Position numbers and translations under genes: made by a program
Notes under the pieces: generated by a model
What the model saw: the letters and a program-made list of their open reading frames with translations, nothing else
The model's database searches: none
Told to the model about the DNA's origin: nothing
Assembly: GCF_042237075.1 (NCBI RefSeq)
Contig: NZ_JBCGDC010000016.1
Location: 1-64,000, forward strand
From: Polymorphospora lycopeni
GTDB lineage: Bacteria > Actinomycetota > Actinomycetes > Mycobacteriales > Micromonosporaceae
Length of the DNA stretch: 64,000 bases
Direction of reading: 5' to 3'
Shown here: piece by piece, positions 39,296 through 47,859 of the stretch
Position numbering within the stretch: position 1 is the stretch's first letter
Layout: each line of letters begins with the position of its first letter

Positions 39296-41101
39296 ATGCC
39301 GAACGTACTGCCCATCGCCAGCCGGGCGCAGGCCGTCGCGGCGGTACGCCGGCTGCTGCGGCCCCGCCGGGCGCTGGCCGCCGGCTCGCTGGCCGTGCTC
39401 ACCGCCGCGACCGCCGTCGGGCTGCTCACCCCGCCGATCCTGGGCCACCTCGTCGACCTGGTCACCCGGGGCCGGTCGGTCGACGCCCTCACCCTGCCGG
39501 CGGTGCTGCTCGTCGTGGTGGCCGTGGTGCAGGGAGTCAGCACCGCGATCGGCATCGGGATGCTCGCCCGGCTCGGCGAGGGCATGCTCGCCGAGCTGCG
39601 CGAACGGTTCGTCGAACGGGCTTTGGCACTGCCGCTGAACCGGGTGGAACAGGCCGGGTCGGGCGACCTGACGTCGCGGGTCACCGGCGACGTCGAGGTG
39701 ATCGCCGAAGCGGTCCGGGCAGCCCTTCCCGAACTGGTGCGTTCGGTGCTGGCCATCGGGCTGACCCTGGTCAGCCTCGCCGTACTGGACTACCGCTTCT
39801 TCGTCGCCGCCCTGCTCGCCGCCCCGATCCAGGCGCTGACCGTCCGGTGGTACCTGCGGCACAGCGGCCCCCTGTACGCCGCCCACCGCCTGGCGGTCGG
39901 CGCCCAGCAGCAGCAACTGCTGGAGACCGTCGGCGGGGCCGCGACCGTACGGGCGCTGCGGCTCGGTGACCAGCACGTCGACCGGGTCACCCGGCGCTCG
40001 TGGTCGGCGGTGGACCTGGCGCTGCGGGCGATCCGCCTGATCACCCGGTTCTACGGGCGGCTCAACCTGGCCGAGTACGTCGGGCTGGCCGCCGTACTCG
40101 TGGCGGGGTTCCTGCTGGTCCGCTCCGGTGAGGTCTCGATCGGTACGGCGACCGCCGCGGCGCTGTACTTCCACAACCTCTTCGGTCCGGTCAACGCCGC
40201 CCTGCGGCTGGTCGACGACGCACAGGTGGCGGCGGCCAGCCTGACCCGGCTGGTCGGGGTGGCGGAGCTGCCGTCGCCCGTGGACGGACCGGCCCGGCCC
40301 GCCCCGGTCGACGGTTCCCTGAAGATCGCCGAGGTCGGGTACGCCTACCAGGCCGGCCACCCGGTGATCAGGGGCGTGACGCTGGAGATCAGCCCCGGGC
40401 AGCGGGTGGCGCTGGTCGGGGCGAGCGGCGCCGGCAAGACCACGCTGGCGCAGCTCGTCGCCGGCATCCACCAACCGGACCACGGCACGATCATGCTCGG
40501 CGGGCTCGACCTGGCCGGGCTGAGCGCGGCGGAGCGCCGCCGTACGGTCGCCGTGGTCACCCAGGAGGTGCACGTGTTCGCCGGCCCGCTCGCCGACGAC
40601 CTGCGACTGTCCAAGGTGGATGCGACGGACGCCGAGCTGCGGGCGGCGCTCGCCGGGGTCGGCGCCCTGGACTGGGCGCTGGCCCTGCCCGACGGGCTGG
40701 ACACCGTGGTCGGCGACGGCGGCCACCAGCTCTCGGTGACGCAGGCCCAGCAGCTCGCGCTGGCCCGGCTGGTGCTCGCCGACCCGAAGGTGGTGGTCCT
40801 CGACGAGGCGACCGCCGACGCCGGCAGCGCGGGCGCGAAGGTGCTGGAGCGGGCCGCCGACCGGACGCTGGCCGGCCGTACGGCGCTGGTGGTCGCGCAC
40901 CGTCTCACCCAGGCCGCGGCGGCGGACCGGATCGTGGTCCTCGACGCCGGCCGGATCGTCGAGACCGGCACCCACGACGAGCTGACCGCGCTACCGGACG
41001 GCCGCTACGCCACCCTGTGGCAGGCCTGGTCCGGCTCCCGCTCTCGCCCCGCTGATCAAGGAGAAGTCGTGGCCGGAGACGGGCAAAACACCCACGACTA
41101 G
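39296..41101 (+). CDS. ABC exporter half-transporter with intact Walker motifs (heterodimer subunit 2)
   Basis: 601 residues from an ATG behind GGGAGG. A six-helix membrane domain precedes an ATPase domain with intact Walker A GASGAGKTT (about 375-383) and Walker B VVVLDEATAD (about 498-507), but the signature reads LSVTQAQQ instead of LSGGQ. Together with subunit 1, one composite ATP site (these Walkers plus the partner LSGGQ) would be competent and the other dead. The last residues and the TAG stop are encoded by a dispersed palindrome (41050-41114), so the C-terminal tail is probably not functional. Confidence 0.92.
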   Translation: MPNVLPIASRAQAVAAVRRLLRPRRALAAGSLAVLTAATAVGLLTPPILGHLVDLVTRGRSVDALTLPAVLLVVVAVVQGVSTAIGIGMLARLGEGMLAELRERFVERALALPLNRVEQAGSGDLTSRVTGDVEVIAEAVRAALPELVRSVLAIGLTLVSLAVLDYRFFVAALLAAPIQALTVRWYLRHSGPLYAAHRLAVGAQQQQLLETVGGAATVRALRLGDQHVDRVTRRSWSAVDLALRAIRLITRFYGRLNLAEYVGLAAVLVAGFLLVRSGEVSIGTATAAALYFHNLFGPVNAALRLVDDAQVAAASLTRLVGVAELPSPVDGPARPAPVDGSLKIAEVGYAYQAGHPVIRGVTLEISPGQRVALVGASGAGKTTLAQLVAGIHQPDHGTIMLGGLDLAGLSAAERRRTVAVVTQEVHVFAGPLADDLRLSKVDATDAELRAALAGVGALDWALALPDGLDTVVGDGGHQLSVTQAQQLALARLVLADPKVVVLDEATADAGSAGAKVLERAADRTLAGRTALVVAHRLTQAAAADRIVVLDAGRIVETGTHDELTALPDGRYATLWQAWSGSRSRPADQGEVVAGDGQNTHD

Positions 41102-41114
41102 TCCTTGATCAGCG
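41050..41114. terminator. Dispersed long palindrome acting as bidirectional terminator (copy 1)
   Basis: Two 23-base arms with two mismatches, beginning CGCTGATCAAGGAGAAG and ending CTAGTCCTTGATCAGCG, enclose 19 bases. It supplies the TAG stop of the rightward exporter gene and the TGA stop of the leftward OhrR-like gene. The outer sequence recurs at 61886-61949, also between convergent genes. Confidence 0.85.
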
Positions 41115-41588
41115 CAACGGGCGAGGTGCGGTGGGCGAGGCGGGGTGGGCGGCGGCTATGACGCGGGTCAGGGCCTCGTGCAGGCTCTGCAGCTCAGCCA
41201 GGGGCAGGCCGAGCCGTTCGACGACCGCCGGCGGGATGCCCTCCGCCTGCGCGCGCAGGTCACGACCGGTGGTGGTCAGCGTCACCGCCAGGCTGCGCTC
41301 GTCGCGAGGGTCGCGCTCGCGGCGTACGTAGCCGATCGCCTCCAGGCGCTTGAGCAGGGGTGACAGCGTGCCGGGGTCCAACTGGAGCAGCCCGCTGAGG
41401 TCCTTGACGGACAGTGGCGCGTATTGCCACAGGGCGAGCATGACCAGGTATTGCGGGTGGGTCAGGCCCATCGGCTCCAGCAGCGGGCGGTAGACGGCCA
41501 CCACGCCCCGGGCGGCGACGGACAGCGCGAAACACACCTGCCGCTCCAGAGCGAGCAGGTCGTCCTGGTCACTGACAGGCTCGGCCAC
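41109..41588 (-). CDS. OhrR-like MarR-family regulator
   Basis: 159 residues from the GTG at 41588. Longer starts at 41624 or 41675 run through the operator palindrome and have no better ribosome site; none of the candidates has a strong one. The N-terminal LLALERQVCFALSVAAR places a Cys where OhrR proteins carry their peroxide-sensing thiol. The winged helix follows: LSVKDLSGLLQLDPGTLSPL and RRERDPRDERSLAVTL. It is divergent from a small charged protein across the operator at 41610-41635 rather than from an ohr peroxidase, so the target is unusual. Confidence 0.85.
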   Translation of the reverse strand: MAEPVSDQDDLLALERQVCFALSVAARGVVAVYRPLLEPMGLTHPQYLVMLALWQYAPLSVKDLSGLLQLDPGTLSPLLKRLEAIGYVRRERDPRDERSLAVTLTTTGRDLRAQAEGIPPAVVERLGLPLAELQSLHEALTRVIAAAHPASPTAPRPLR

Positions 41589-41609
41589 GGCTGCTAGCGT
41601 ACCAACAGT

Positions 41610-41635
41610 TTGTGCACCAATCATTGGCGCCACAA
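41610..41635. promoter_or_regulatory. Operator palindrome of the OhrR-like regulator
   Basis: CCAATCATTGG is a perfect inner inverted repeat flanked by TTGTG on the left and CACAA on the right, giving an almost symmetric 26-bp element. It lies between the divergent regulator (start 41588) and small protein (start 41657) genes. Confidence 0.7.
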
Positions 41636-41656
41636 TCGAGGCGAGGAGAACGTGAC

Positions 41657-41890
41657 ATGACCGAGTCACCGGCACGGAAGCCGGAAAAGGGCGACCGGAT
41701 GTTCAACTTCCTCTTCAAGATCCTCGGCCCGCCGACGGTCGACAACGCCCTCCAGGGCTGCTCGAGCCAGGCCCACGAACTGTGGAAGAAGGACCTCGAA
41801 GCACGCAAGCGCTACAGCCGGGAGCAGCGCGAGAAGAAGCGCGCCGCCGAGCAGGCCGCCCGCGACAACCGGACGTTCGACGTACGCTGA
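41657..41890 (+). CDS. Small charged protein, function unknown
   Basis: 77 residues, ATG at 41657 with GAGGAG eight bases upstream. The centre is hydrophobic (MFNFLFKILGPPTVDNALQG) and contains the only Cys. The last 40 residues are a highly charged helix (WKKDLEARKRYSREQREKKR). There is no recognised domain. Divergence from the OhrR-like regulator across its operator implies redox- or peroxide-dependent expression. Confidence 0.6.
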   Translation: MTESPARKPEKGDRMFNFLFKILGPPTVDNALQGCSSQAHELWKKDLEARKRYSREQREKKRAAEQAARDNRTFDVR

Positions 41891-41912
41891 CCGCCCGGCA
41901 CGCAGCCGCCGG

Positions 41913-42945
41913 TCAGCCGGTGATGTCGTCGATCGCCCGGTCCGCGACGGCGAGCACCGCCGTCCCGCCACCCCGGCCGTGGGTGTCGATCGCGGTGTCG
42001 ACGAACTTGATCGCGTGCGGGTCGCCGCCAGCGGCTGCCCGGTCGACCAGGTCATGGACCCCGGTCCCGGCCCGCGGTGCCGGGGCGGGGCGGGCGTCGG
42101 CCGGCGCGTACGCGGCGGTGACGGCGGCCGTCGCGGCCCAGGCAGCGGCGAGGCTCGGCGCCCAGAGCGCGGCGGGCAGGGCCGGCAGAGTACGTAGCAC
42201 CGCGTTCGGCGCGGTCGCGGCGTGCACAGGCATGACCGGTTCGGCGTACCCGTGACCGCCGAACCGGACGACCGCCGCGTCCACGACGGCGGCGAGCCGG
42301 GCCGGTACCGGCCCGGCCGGGTCGCCCCGGCACCGCACCGGCGGCGGCCGGCCAGCCGGGCAGGTTGGCCAGCTGGGCGAGCCGGGCCCGGATGCCGTGG
42401 CGCTGGTCCGGCGCCCGGGGTACGGCGTCGAGCGCCGATCTCGGGTCGGTCGACGGGTACCGCCCGGCGCCGGGCGCCGCCAGCGGCTGCCACCGGGCCG
42501 CCCAGTAGGCCAGCCCGTGGCCGAGTTCGGTGACGCGCGGGGCCGTCTCGGCGTCGAGCAGGGCGCGGACGGCGTGCCCGACCCGGATCACGCCGTGCGT
42601 GGCGCCGGCGGCGATGCCGGGCAGCAGGCGGGGCCACCACCGGGCGAGCACGTCGCGCCACGGTTCGCCGGCCAGTTCGCGCTCGAAGTGGTCGAGCCAG
42701 TCGCCGGTGCGTACCGGGTCGCCGAGCGGGTCGCGCCACTCGTCGGCGGTGATCGGGTCGATGCCACGGGGCCGCTCTTCGAGCCGGTCGGCGTAGCCGT
42801 CGAGCCAGCGGTGGACGTCGTCACCGTGGCCGTGCCGGGTCAGGCACTCGACCGCCATCGGGGCGTGGTTGGACAGCCAGCCGGTGCGTTCCGGCCCGGT
42901 GTGCCGGAGCCGGTCGTACGCCTGGTCGAGGATCGGGGTGGTCAT
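41913..42945 (-). pseudogene. Questin-oxidase-like (DUF4243) gene, apparently frameshifted
   Basis: The first 200 codons from the ATG at 42945 read well as a questin-oxidase-family protein (LLPGIAAGATHGVIRVGHAV, ELGHGLAYWAARWQPL). After about 42345 this frame becomes Arg/Gly-rich, while a shifted frame continues sensibly (ARLAAVVDAAVVRFGGHGYA, then VHAATAPNAVLRTLPALP) to a stop at 41913. The total length is one base over a multiple of three, so one base has been gained or two lost within roughly 42300-42345, a very GC-rich stretch. It may be a real lesion or a sequencing error. The family oxidises polyketide-type substrates in fungi; the bacterial role is unknown. Confidence 0.75.
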
Positions 42946-43132
42946 GCGTACGACGGTCACACCTGTAGTCCGCTTCAAGTCAACCACCGGCCCGGTCCAG
43001 GGCGGACGGTGCGACGAAGGCCGCTTCCGGGAACCGTGGGAGGGCCGCGTCCGACTACCCGCTGTGGGGGTCGCGCGACCGTGGGTCGGGCCACCCGCCA
43101 TCGCTGAACGACGCCAGCCTGGAAGGCACCTG

Positions 43133-43942
43133 ATGTCAAACAAGACCAGCCGCCGCCCGAAGCCGTCCGAGGGCACCGCCCGCCCGGCCGGCGGGCCGAA
43201 GCGTGACGGCTCCGCGAACGCCCGGAACGCGACCGCCGCCGCCCGGAGCCGCAAGGCCGGCGGCAAGGCCGCGAAGGCGATCCGCGACCAGGGCATGAGC
43301 ACCAACATGAAGGTGACCCTGGCCCTGCTCGGGGTGGTGCTGGTCGGGTTGGGCGCGCTGTTCGTGGTGGTCCAGCGTGGCAGCGACGACGCGCGGGCGG
43401 CCGCCGCCGAGCGGGTGGTCCGCGACGACAGTCACCGGCTGTCGGTCGCCGCCGACGGCAGGGTCACCGTCGTGGAGTTCCTCGACTTCGAGTGCCCGTC
43501 GTGCGCGGCGGTGTATCCGGCGGTCGAGCAGCTGCGTGCCGAGTACGACGGCCGGATCGACTACGTGGTGCGCAACTATCCGCTGCCGATGCACGCCAAC
43601 GCGATGAACGCCGCGCTCGCCGTGGAGGCCGCCGCCAAGCAGGACGCGTTCGAGGGGATGTACCAGAAGCTGTTCGAGACGCAGCGGACCTGGGGCAACC
43701 AGTCGCAGGACCAGGCCGCGACGTTCGAGGGGTACGCCCGCGAACTCGGGCTGGACGTCGACCGCTACCGCGCCGACGTGGCCGATCCGGCGACCGCGGC
43801 CCGGGTCAATACCGACCGCGAGGACGGGAGCGCGGCCGGGGTGACCGGCACGCCGACGTTCTTCGTCAACGGCGAGCGGTTCGACGGGCAGCCGACGTAC
43901 GCCGGCCTGAAGGCCGCGGTCGACGCGGCGCTGGCCGAGTGA
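43133..43942 (+). CDS. Membrane-anchored DsbA-like thioredoxin-fold protein
   Basis: 269 residues, ATG at 43133 after GGAAGG. A 58-residue Lys/Arg/Ala-rich cytoplasmic tail leads to one membrane helix (about 61-80). The extracellular thioredoxin fold has the redox motif CPSC at residues 122-125, and the cis-Pro loop appears as GVTGTPTFFVNGE. This is the DsbA/DSBA-like oxidoreductase layout of actinomycetes. The stop overlaps the VKOR-family gene by four bases, so the pair forms a complete oxidising system for secreted proteins. Confidence 0.93.
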   Translation: MSNKTSRRPKPSEGTARPAGGPKRDGSANARNATAAARSRKAGGKAAKAIRDQGMSTNMKVTLALLGVVLVGLGALFVVVQRGSDDARAAAAERVVRDDSHRLSVAADGRVTVVEFLDFECPSCAAVYPAVEQLRAEYDGRIDYVVRNYPLPMHANAMNAALAVEAAAKQDAFEGMYQKLFETQRTWGNQSQDQAATFEGYARELGLDVDRYRADVADPATAARVNTDREDGSAAGVTGTPTFFVNGERFDGQPTYAGLKAAVDAALAE

Positions 43943-44640
43943 GCGCGCGTCCGGCGGTGCCGGCCGCCCGCCGTACCCGTCCGTCACCCAGGTCGACCCG
44001 GGTAGAGCCGGCGGCGGAGGAGACCGAACCGGTACGACCGGTCGGGCCGGTGCCGTTCGCGGCCCGGATCGTCGGTTGGGTGCTCGCGCTCGGTGGCGGG
44101 ATCGGCGCCCTGGCCGCGTTCGTGCTCACCGTCGAGAAGATCAACCTGATCGAGGACCCGAGCTACCGGCCGACGTGCAGCATCAACCCGATCCTGTCCT
44201 GCGGTTCGGTGATGACGACGCCGCAGGCCGAGGTGTTCGGCTTTCCGAACCCGCTGGTCGGCATCGCCGGTTTCAGCGTGGTCACCACGATCGGCGTCCT
44301 GGTGCTGGCCGGTGCCCGGCTGCCGAGATGGGTCTGGCTGGGGTTGCAGGCCGGGGCGACGTTCGGCGTGGTCTTCGTGCACTGGCTGGTGTATCAGAGC
44401 CTCTACCGGATCGGCGCGTTGTGCCCGTACTGCATGGTGGTCTGGGTCGTCATGATCGCCATCTTCTGGTACGCGACGCTGCACAACCTGCACCACCGGC
44501 ACCTGCCGGTGCCCGGTGCGGCCGGCCGGGGCGCCGACACGCTGGTCCGCCTGCACACCGTCGGGCTGACCGTCTGGTTCCTGGTCCTGGTCGGTCTGAT
44601 CGGGGAGGCGTTCTGGACGTACTGGCGTACGTTGCTGTGA
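43939..44640 (+). CDS. Vitamin K epoxide reductase (VKOR) family protein
   Basis: 233 residues with five hydrophobic segments. The paired loop cysteines are C80 and C88 (TCSINPILSCGS), and the active-site CPYC is at 162-165 within a membrane helix, as in bacterial VKOR. The enzyme reoxidises the DsbA-like partner and passes electrons to menaquinone. It is translationally coupled to that partner through a GTGA overlap. Confidence 0.93.
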   Translation: MSARPAVPAARRTRPSPRSTRVEPAAEETEPVRPVGPVPFAARIVGWVLALGGGIGALAAFVLTVEKINLIEDPSYRPTCSINPILSCGSVMTTPQAEVFGFPNPLVGIAGFSVVTTIGVLVLAGARLPRWVWLGLQAGATFGVVFVHWLVYQSLYRIGALCPYCMVVWVVMIAIFWYATLHNLHHRHLPVPGAAGRGADTLVRLHTVGLTVWFLVLVGLIGEAFWTYWRTLL

Positions 44641-44683
44641 CCGACCGACCGGCCGGCGGCGCGTGCCGCCGGCCGGGTGCGGA

Positions 44684-46201
44684 TCACGCCGGCAGCAGGT
44701 CCTCCGGCAGGTCCTGGTAGGCGACCGGACGCAGGAACCGGTTGATCGCCATGGTGCCGACCGAGGTGGTCCGGGCGTCCGAGGTGGCCGGGTACGGTCC
44801 ACCGTGGACCATCGCCGGGCCGACCTCGACACCGGTCGGCCAGCCGTTGTAGATGATCCGGCCGGCCCGGCGCTCCAGCACCGGCAGCAGTTTCGCGGCC
44901 AGGTCGTGGTCGGCCGGGTCGGCGTGCAGGGTGGCGGTGAGCTGTCCGGCCAGGTGACCGGCGGCCTCGACCAGTTCTTCGGGCGTGGCGCAGGAGACCA
45001 GGACCGAGGTGGCGCCGAAGACCTCCTCCTGCAACTGCGGCTCGGCCAGCAGGGTCTTGGCGTCGGTCTGGTAGACGGCGGGCACGCAGGCGTTCGGGGC
45101 GTCGCTGGCGGCGCCCCGGGCGACCAGGCTCACCGAGGGAAGGCCGGCCAGTTCGGCGTTGCCGGCCCGGTATGCCGACGCGATGCCGGCGGTCAGCATG
45201 GTCTGTGCGGCCTGCCCGCCGAGCAGCCCGGCGACCGTCTCGCGGAAGGTGTCCAGGTCCGGGCCTTCGACGGCGAGGAGCAGGCCGGGGTTGGTGCAGA
45301 ACTGGCCGGCGCCCATCGTGAGCGAGTTGACGTAGCCGGTCGCGGTCTCGGCCGCGGCGGCGGCGAGCTTGCCGGGCAGGAGGAACACCGGGTTGATGGC
45401 GGACATCTCGGCGTAGACCGGGATCGGGACCGGGCGGCGCTGCGCGATGGCCATCAGCGCGGTGCCGCCGGCCCGGGAGCCGGTGAAGCCGACGGCGGCG
45501 ATCCGGGGGTCGGCGACGAGTTGTCCGCCGGTCTCGTTGCCGGCGCCGAAGACCAGCGAGAAGACGCCGTCGGGCATCCCGGTGGTCCGGGCGGCGTCGG
45601 CGACGCAGGCCCCGGCGAGTTCGCCGGTGCGCAGGTGGGCGAGGTGGCCCTTGACGACGACCGGGCAGCCGGCGGCCAGCGCCGAGGCCGTGTCGCCGCC
45701 GGCGACCGAGAACGCCAGCGGGAAGTTCGAGGCGCCGAAGACCGCGACCGGGCCGAGCGGGATGTAGCGCGACCGCAGGTCGGGCCGGGGCAGCGGGGTC
45801 CGGTCCGGCTGGGCCGGCACGTGCCGGGGATCGCGCCAGTCCGGGGTCGCCAGCAGGTCGGCGAACATCCGGAGCTGGTTGGCGGTCCGGCCGAGTTCGG
45901 TGCGGGCCCGGCCTTCGGCGAGTCCGGTCTCGGCCTGTACGGCGGCGACGAGCTGCTCGCCGGCCGCTTCGAGGTTGTCGGCGATCTTCCGCAGGAACCC
46001 GGCGCGGGCCTGGTCCGGCAGGGACCGGTACGCGTCGAAGGCGGCGTCGGCGCGGCGGCACGCCTCGGCGACGGCGGTGCCGTCGTCCATCCCGTACGCC
46101 GGCTCCAGTTCCTCGCCGGTGGCCGGGTCGACGGGCCGCCGAACGCCCGCGGTGCCGCGGACCCGGTCGGTGCCGATGAACATCTCTCCGGTGAGCTGCA
46201 T
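44684..46201 (-). CDS. NADP-type aldehyde dehydrogenase, alpha-ketoglutaric-semialdehyde-dehydrogenase-like
   Basis: 505 residues, ATG at 46201 with GGAGG six bases upstream. VFGASNFPLAFSVAGGDTAS is the cofactor region, AEMSAINPVFLLPG carries the catalytic Glu area and MGAGQFCTNPGL the catalytic Cys. These segment variants are those of the type III 2-oxoglutarate-semialdehyde / 2,5-dioxovalerate dehydrogenases. With the DapA-family enzyme upstream in the same operon, it could finish a sugar-acid or hydroxyproline-like route to 2-oxoglutarate. The exact aldehyde is not decided by the sequence. Confidence 0.85.
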   Translation of the reverse strand: MQLTGEMFIGTDRVRGTAGVRRPVDPATGEELEPAYGMDDGTAVAEACRRADAAFDAYRSLPDQARAGFLRKIADNLEAAGEQLVAAVQAETGLAEGRARTELGRTANQLRMFADLLATPDWRDPRHVPAQPDRTPLPRPDLRSRYIPLGPVAVFGASNFPLAFSVAGGDTASALAAGCPVVVKGHLAHLRTGELAGACVADAARTTGMPDGVFSLVFGAGNETGGQLVADPRIAAVGFTGSRAGGTALMAIAQRRPVPIPVYAEMSAINPVFLLPGKLAAAAAETATGYVNSLTMGAGQFCTNPGLLLAVEGPDLDTFRETVAGLLGGQAAQTMLTAGIASAYRAGNAELAGLPSVSLVARGAASDAPNACVPAVYQTDAKTLLAEPQLQEEVFGATSVLVSCATPEELVEAAGHLAGQLTATLHADPADHDLAAKLLPVLERRAGRIIYNGWPTGVEVGPAMVHGGPYPATSDARTTSVGTMAINRFLRPVAYQDLPEDLLPA

Positions 46202-46213
46202 GGTCGCCTCCGG

Positions 46214-46837
46214 TCAGCCGTCGAGGTGGGCGGGGTCGGTGAGCCGGTCGCGGGCGGCCGGGTCGCGGTGCACGGCGAGCGCCCAGAAGAGCAGGGCGAT
46301 CCCCATCGCCCCGGCGTCCGGGGTGCCGAGCACCCGTTCGCCGACGTAGCTGGCGCGACCCATCCGGGCCCGCAGGTCGGCGGTGGCCCGGGCGTTGGCG
46401 AGTGCGGCGGTGGCGGTCGCGGTCCAGTCGACCGGCCCGGTCGCGTCGTTGAGGCCGTCGATGGTCGGGGCGAGGCAGTCGACCATGGTGCGGTCGCCGA
46501 CCTTCGCCTCGCCGACCCGCTGGATGGCGGCGAGGCCACCGGCGAGGCCGGCGACGAGCGCGGCGTCCTCGTCGCCCCGCTTCGCCAGTTCGGCGGCGGT
46601 CTCGCGCAGCAGGAGCCCGATCAGGGGTCCGCTGGTGCCGCCGACCTCGTCGAGGAACCAGGTGGCGGCCACGTCGAACTCGGTGGCGAGGTCGGCGCCG
46701 GACGGCAGCCGGGACACCACGCCGCGCAGGCCGTCGCGGAGGTTGTCGCCGAAGTCGCCGTCGCCGGCGACCTGGTCGATCCGGGTCAGTTCGGCGTGGG
46801 CGGCCTCGGCCGCGTCGAGGTAGGTCTTCATCAGCAT
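46214..46837 (-). CDS. dhaL: Dihydroxyacetone kinase-type L subunit
   Basis: 207 residues from the ATG at 46837, nine bases after the dhaK gene ends. The nucleotide/Mg site QVAGDGDFGDNL is present near residue 21, and DEVGGTSGPLIG and GRASYVGERVLGTPDAGAMG are the other DhaL signatures. It binds ADP/ATP and phosphorylates the substrate held covalently by DhaK. No DhaM phosphotransfer subunit is encoded here, so this may be an ATP-using pair such as the erythrulose kinases, or it may depend on a DhaM elsewhere. Confidence 0.92.
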   Translation of the reverse strand: MLMKTYLDAAEAAHAELTRIDQVAGDGDFGDNLRDGLRGVVSRLPSGADLATEFDVAATWFLDEVGGTSGPLIGLLLRETAAELAKRGDEDAALVAGLAGGLAAIQRVGEAKVGDRTMVDCLAPTIDGLNDATGPVDWTATATAALANARATADLRARMGRASYVGERVLGTPDAGAMGIALLFWALAVHRDPAARDRLTDPAHLDG

Positions 46838-46845
46838 TGGCGGTC

Positions 46846-47838
46846 TCACTTCCTGAGGACGGCGGTCCACGCGGGCGCGTGCCACAGTCCGGCCCAGCCG
46901 TCGTCGAGCATGGTGACGGTGATCGAGAAGCCCTTCATGTCCAGCGCGGGCGACCAGGTGCCGACGAGGCTGCCGGCGAGGCTGATGCCCCGGTCGGCGA
47001 GGTTCTCGGCGGTGCGCGCGAAGACGTTGTAGAGCTCGATGCCGGTGGTGCCGCCGAGGCCGTTGACCAGGACGATCGCCGAGTCGCCGGCAGGGGTCCT
47101 GGCGAGTACGTCGGCGACCATCCGGTCGACGAGTTCCTCCAGCGGGGGTCGGGGGATGCTGCGCTGGGCGCGTTCGCCGTGGATGCCGACGCCGTACTCG
47201 ATCTGTCCGGGGTCGAGGACGAAGCCGGGTTCGCCGGTGACGTGCGAGGTGTGGGCGACGGACGCGACGGCGACGCTGCGCGAGCGGGCGGTCACGGCGC
47301 GGCCGAGTTCGGTGAGGCCGTCGAGGTCGAGGCCCTGGTCGGCGGCGGCGCCGAGGATCTTCTCGACGATCACGGTGGCGCCGGTGCCCCGGCGGCCGGT
47401 CGCGGTCTGCTCGCTCTCGGTGGCGACGTCGTCGTCGACGAGTACGCGTTCGACCCGGATGCCGTCGTGGCGCAGCCGCTCGGCGGCGATGCCGAAGTTG
47501 ATCCGGTCGCCGGTGTAGTTCTTGACCACGTGCAGTACGCCGTCGGGTCCGGCGACCGCCCGGCTGGCCTCGTAGATCTGCCGGTTGTGCGGCGAGGCGA
47601 AGACCTTGCCCGGTACGGCGGCGTCGAGCATGCCGGCGCCGACGAGCCCGATGTGCATGGGTTCGTGGCCGGAGCCGCCGCCGGAGACGATCCCGACCCG
47701 GCGGCGCGGGTCGCGGTTGATCGCCTTGACGTACACCGGGTTCTGGTTGAGTTCGACGATGTCGGCGTGGTCGCGGGCGAATCCGAGCAGGGCCCGGTCG
47801 ACGTAGTCGGCCCCGGACGAGAAGAAGGCTTCGGCCAT
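46846..47838 (-). CDS. dhaK: Dihydroxyacetone kinase-type K subunit
   Basis: 330 residues. The glycine-rich VGIVSGGGSGHEPMHIGLVG and the KNYTGDRINFGIAAE loop bind substrate, and the His that forms the hemiaminal with the ketose carbonyl is in GVGIHGERAQRS. Substrates in the family include dihydroxyacetone and erythrulose. It lies between the lacI-type gene (21 bp upstream) and dhaL in a leftward operon, so its ketose is likely a catabolic intermediate of whatever the linked ABC importer brings in. Confidence 0.93.
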   Translation of the reverse strand: MAEAFFSSGADYVDRALLGFARDHADIVELNQNPVYVKAINRDPRRRVGIVSGGGSGHEPMHIGLVGAGMLDAAVPGKVFASPHNRQIYEASRAVAGPDGVLHVVKNYTGDRINFGIAAERLRHDGIRVERVLVDDDVATESEQTATGRRGTGATVIVEKILGAAADQGLDLDGLTELGRAVTARSRSVAVASVAHTSHVTGEPGFVLDPGQIEYGVGIHGERAQRSIPRPPLEELVDRMVADVLARTPAGDSAIVLVNGLGGTTGIELYNVFARTAENLADRGISLAGSLVGTWSPALDMKGFSITVTMLDDGWAGLWHAPAWTAVLRK

Positions 47839-47859
47839 GTCGTGGTCTCTCGATTCGGT

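Noticed and set aside
46838..46885. Upstream start for dhaL
   Set aside because: It would overlap the end of dhaK by 40 bp and read dhaK sequence in another frame; the ATG at 46837 fits the DhaL N-terminus.
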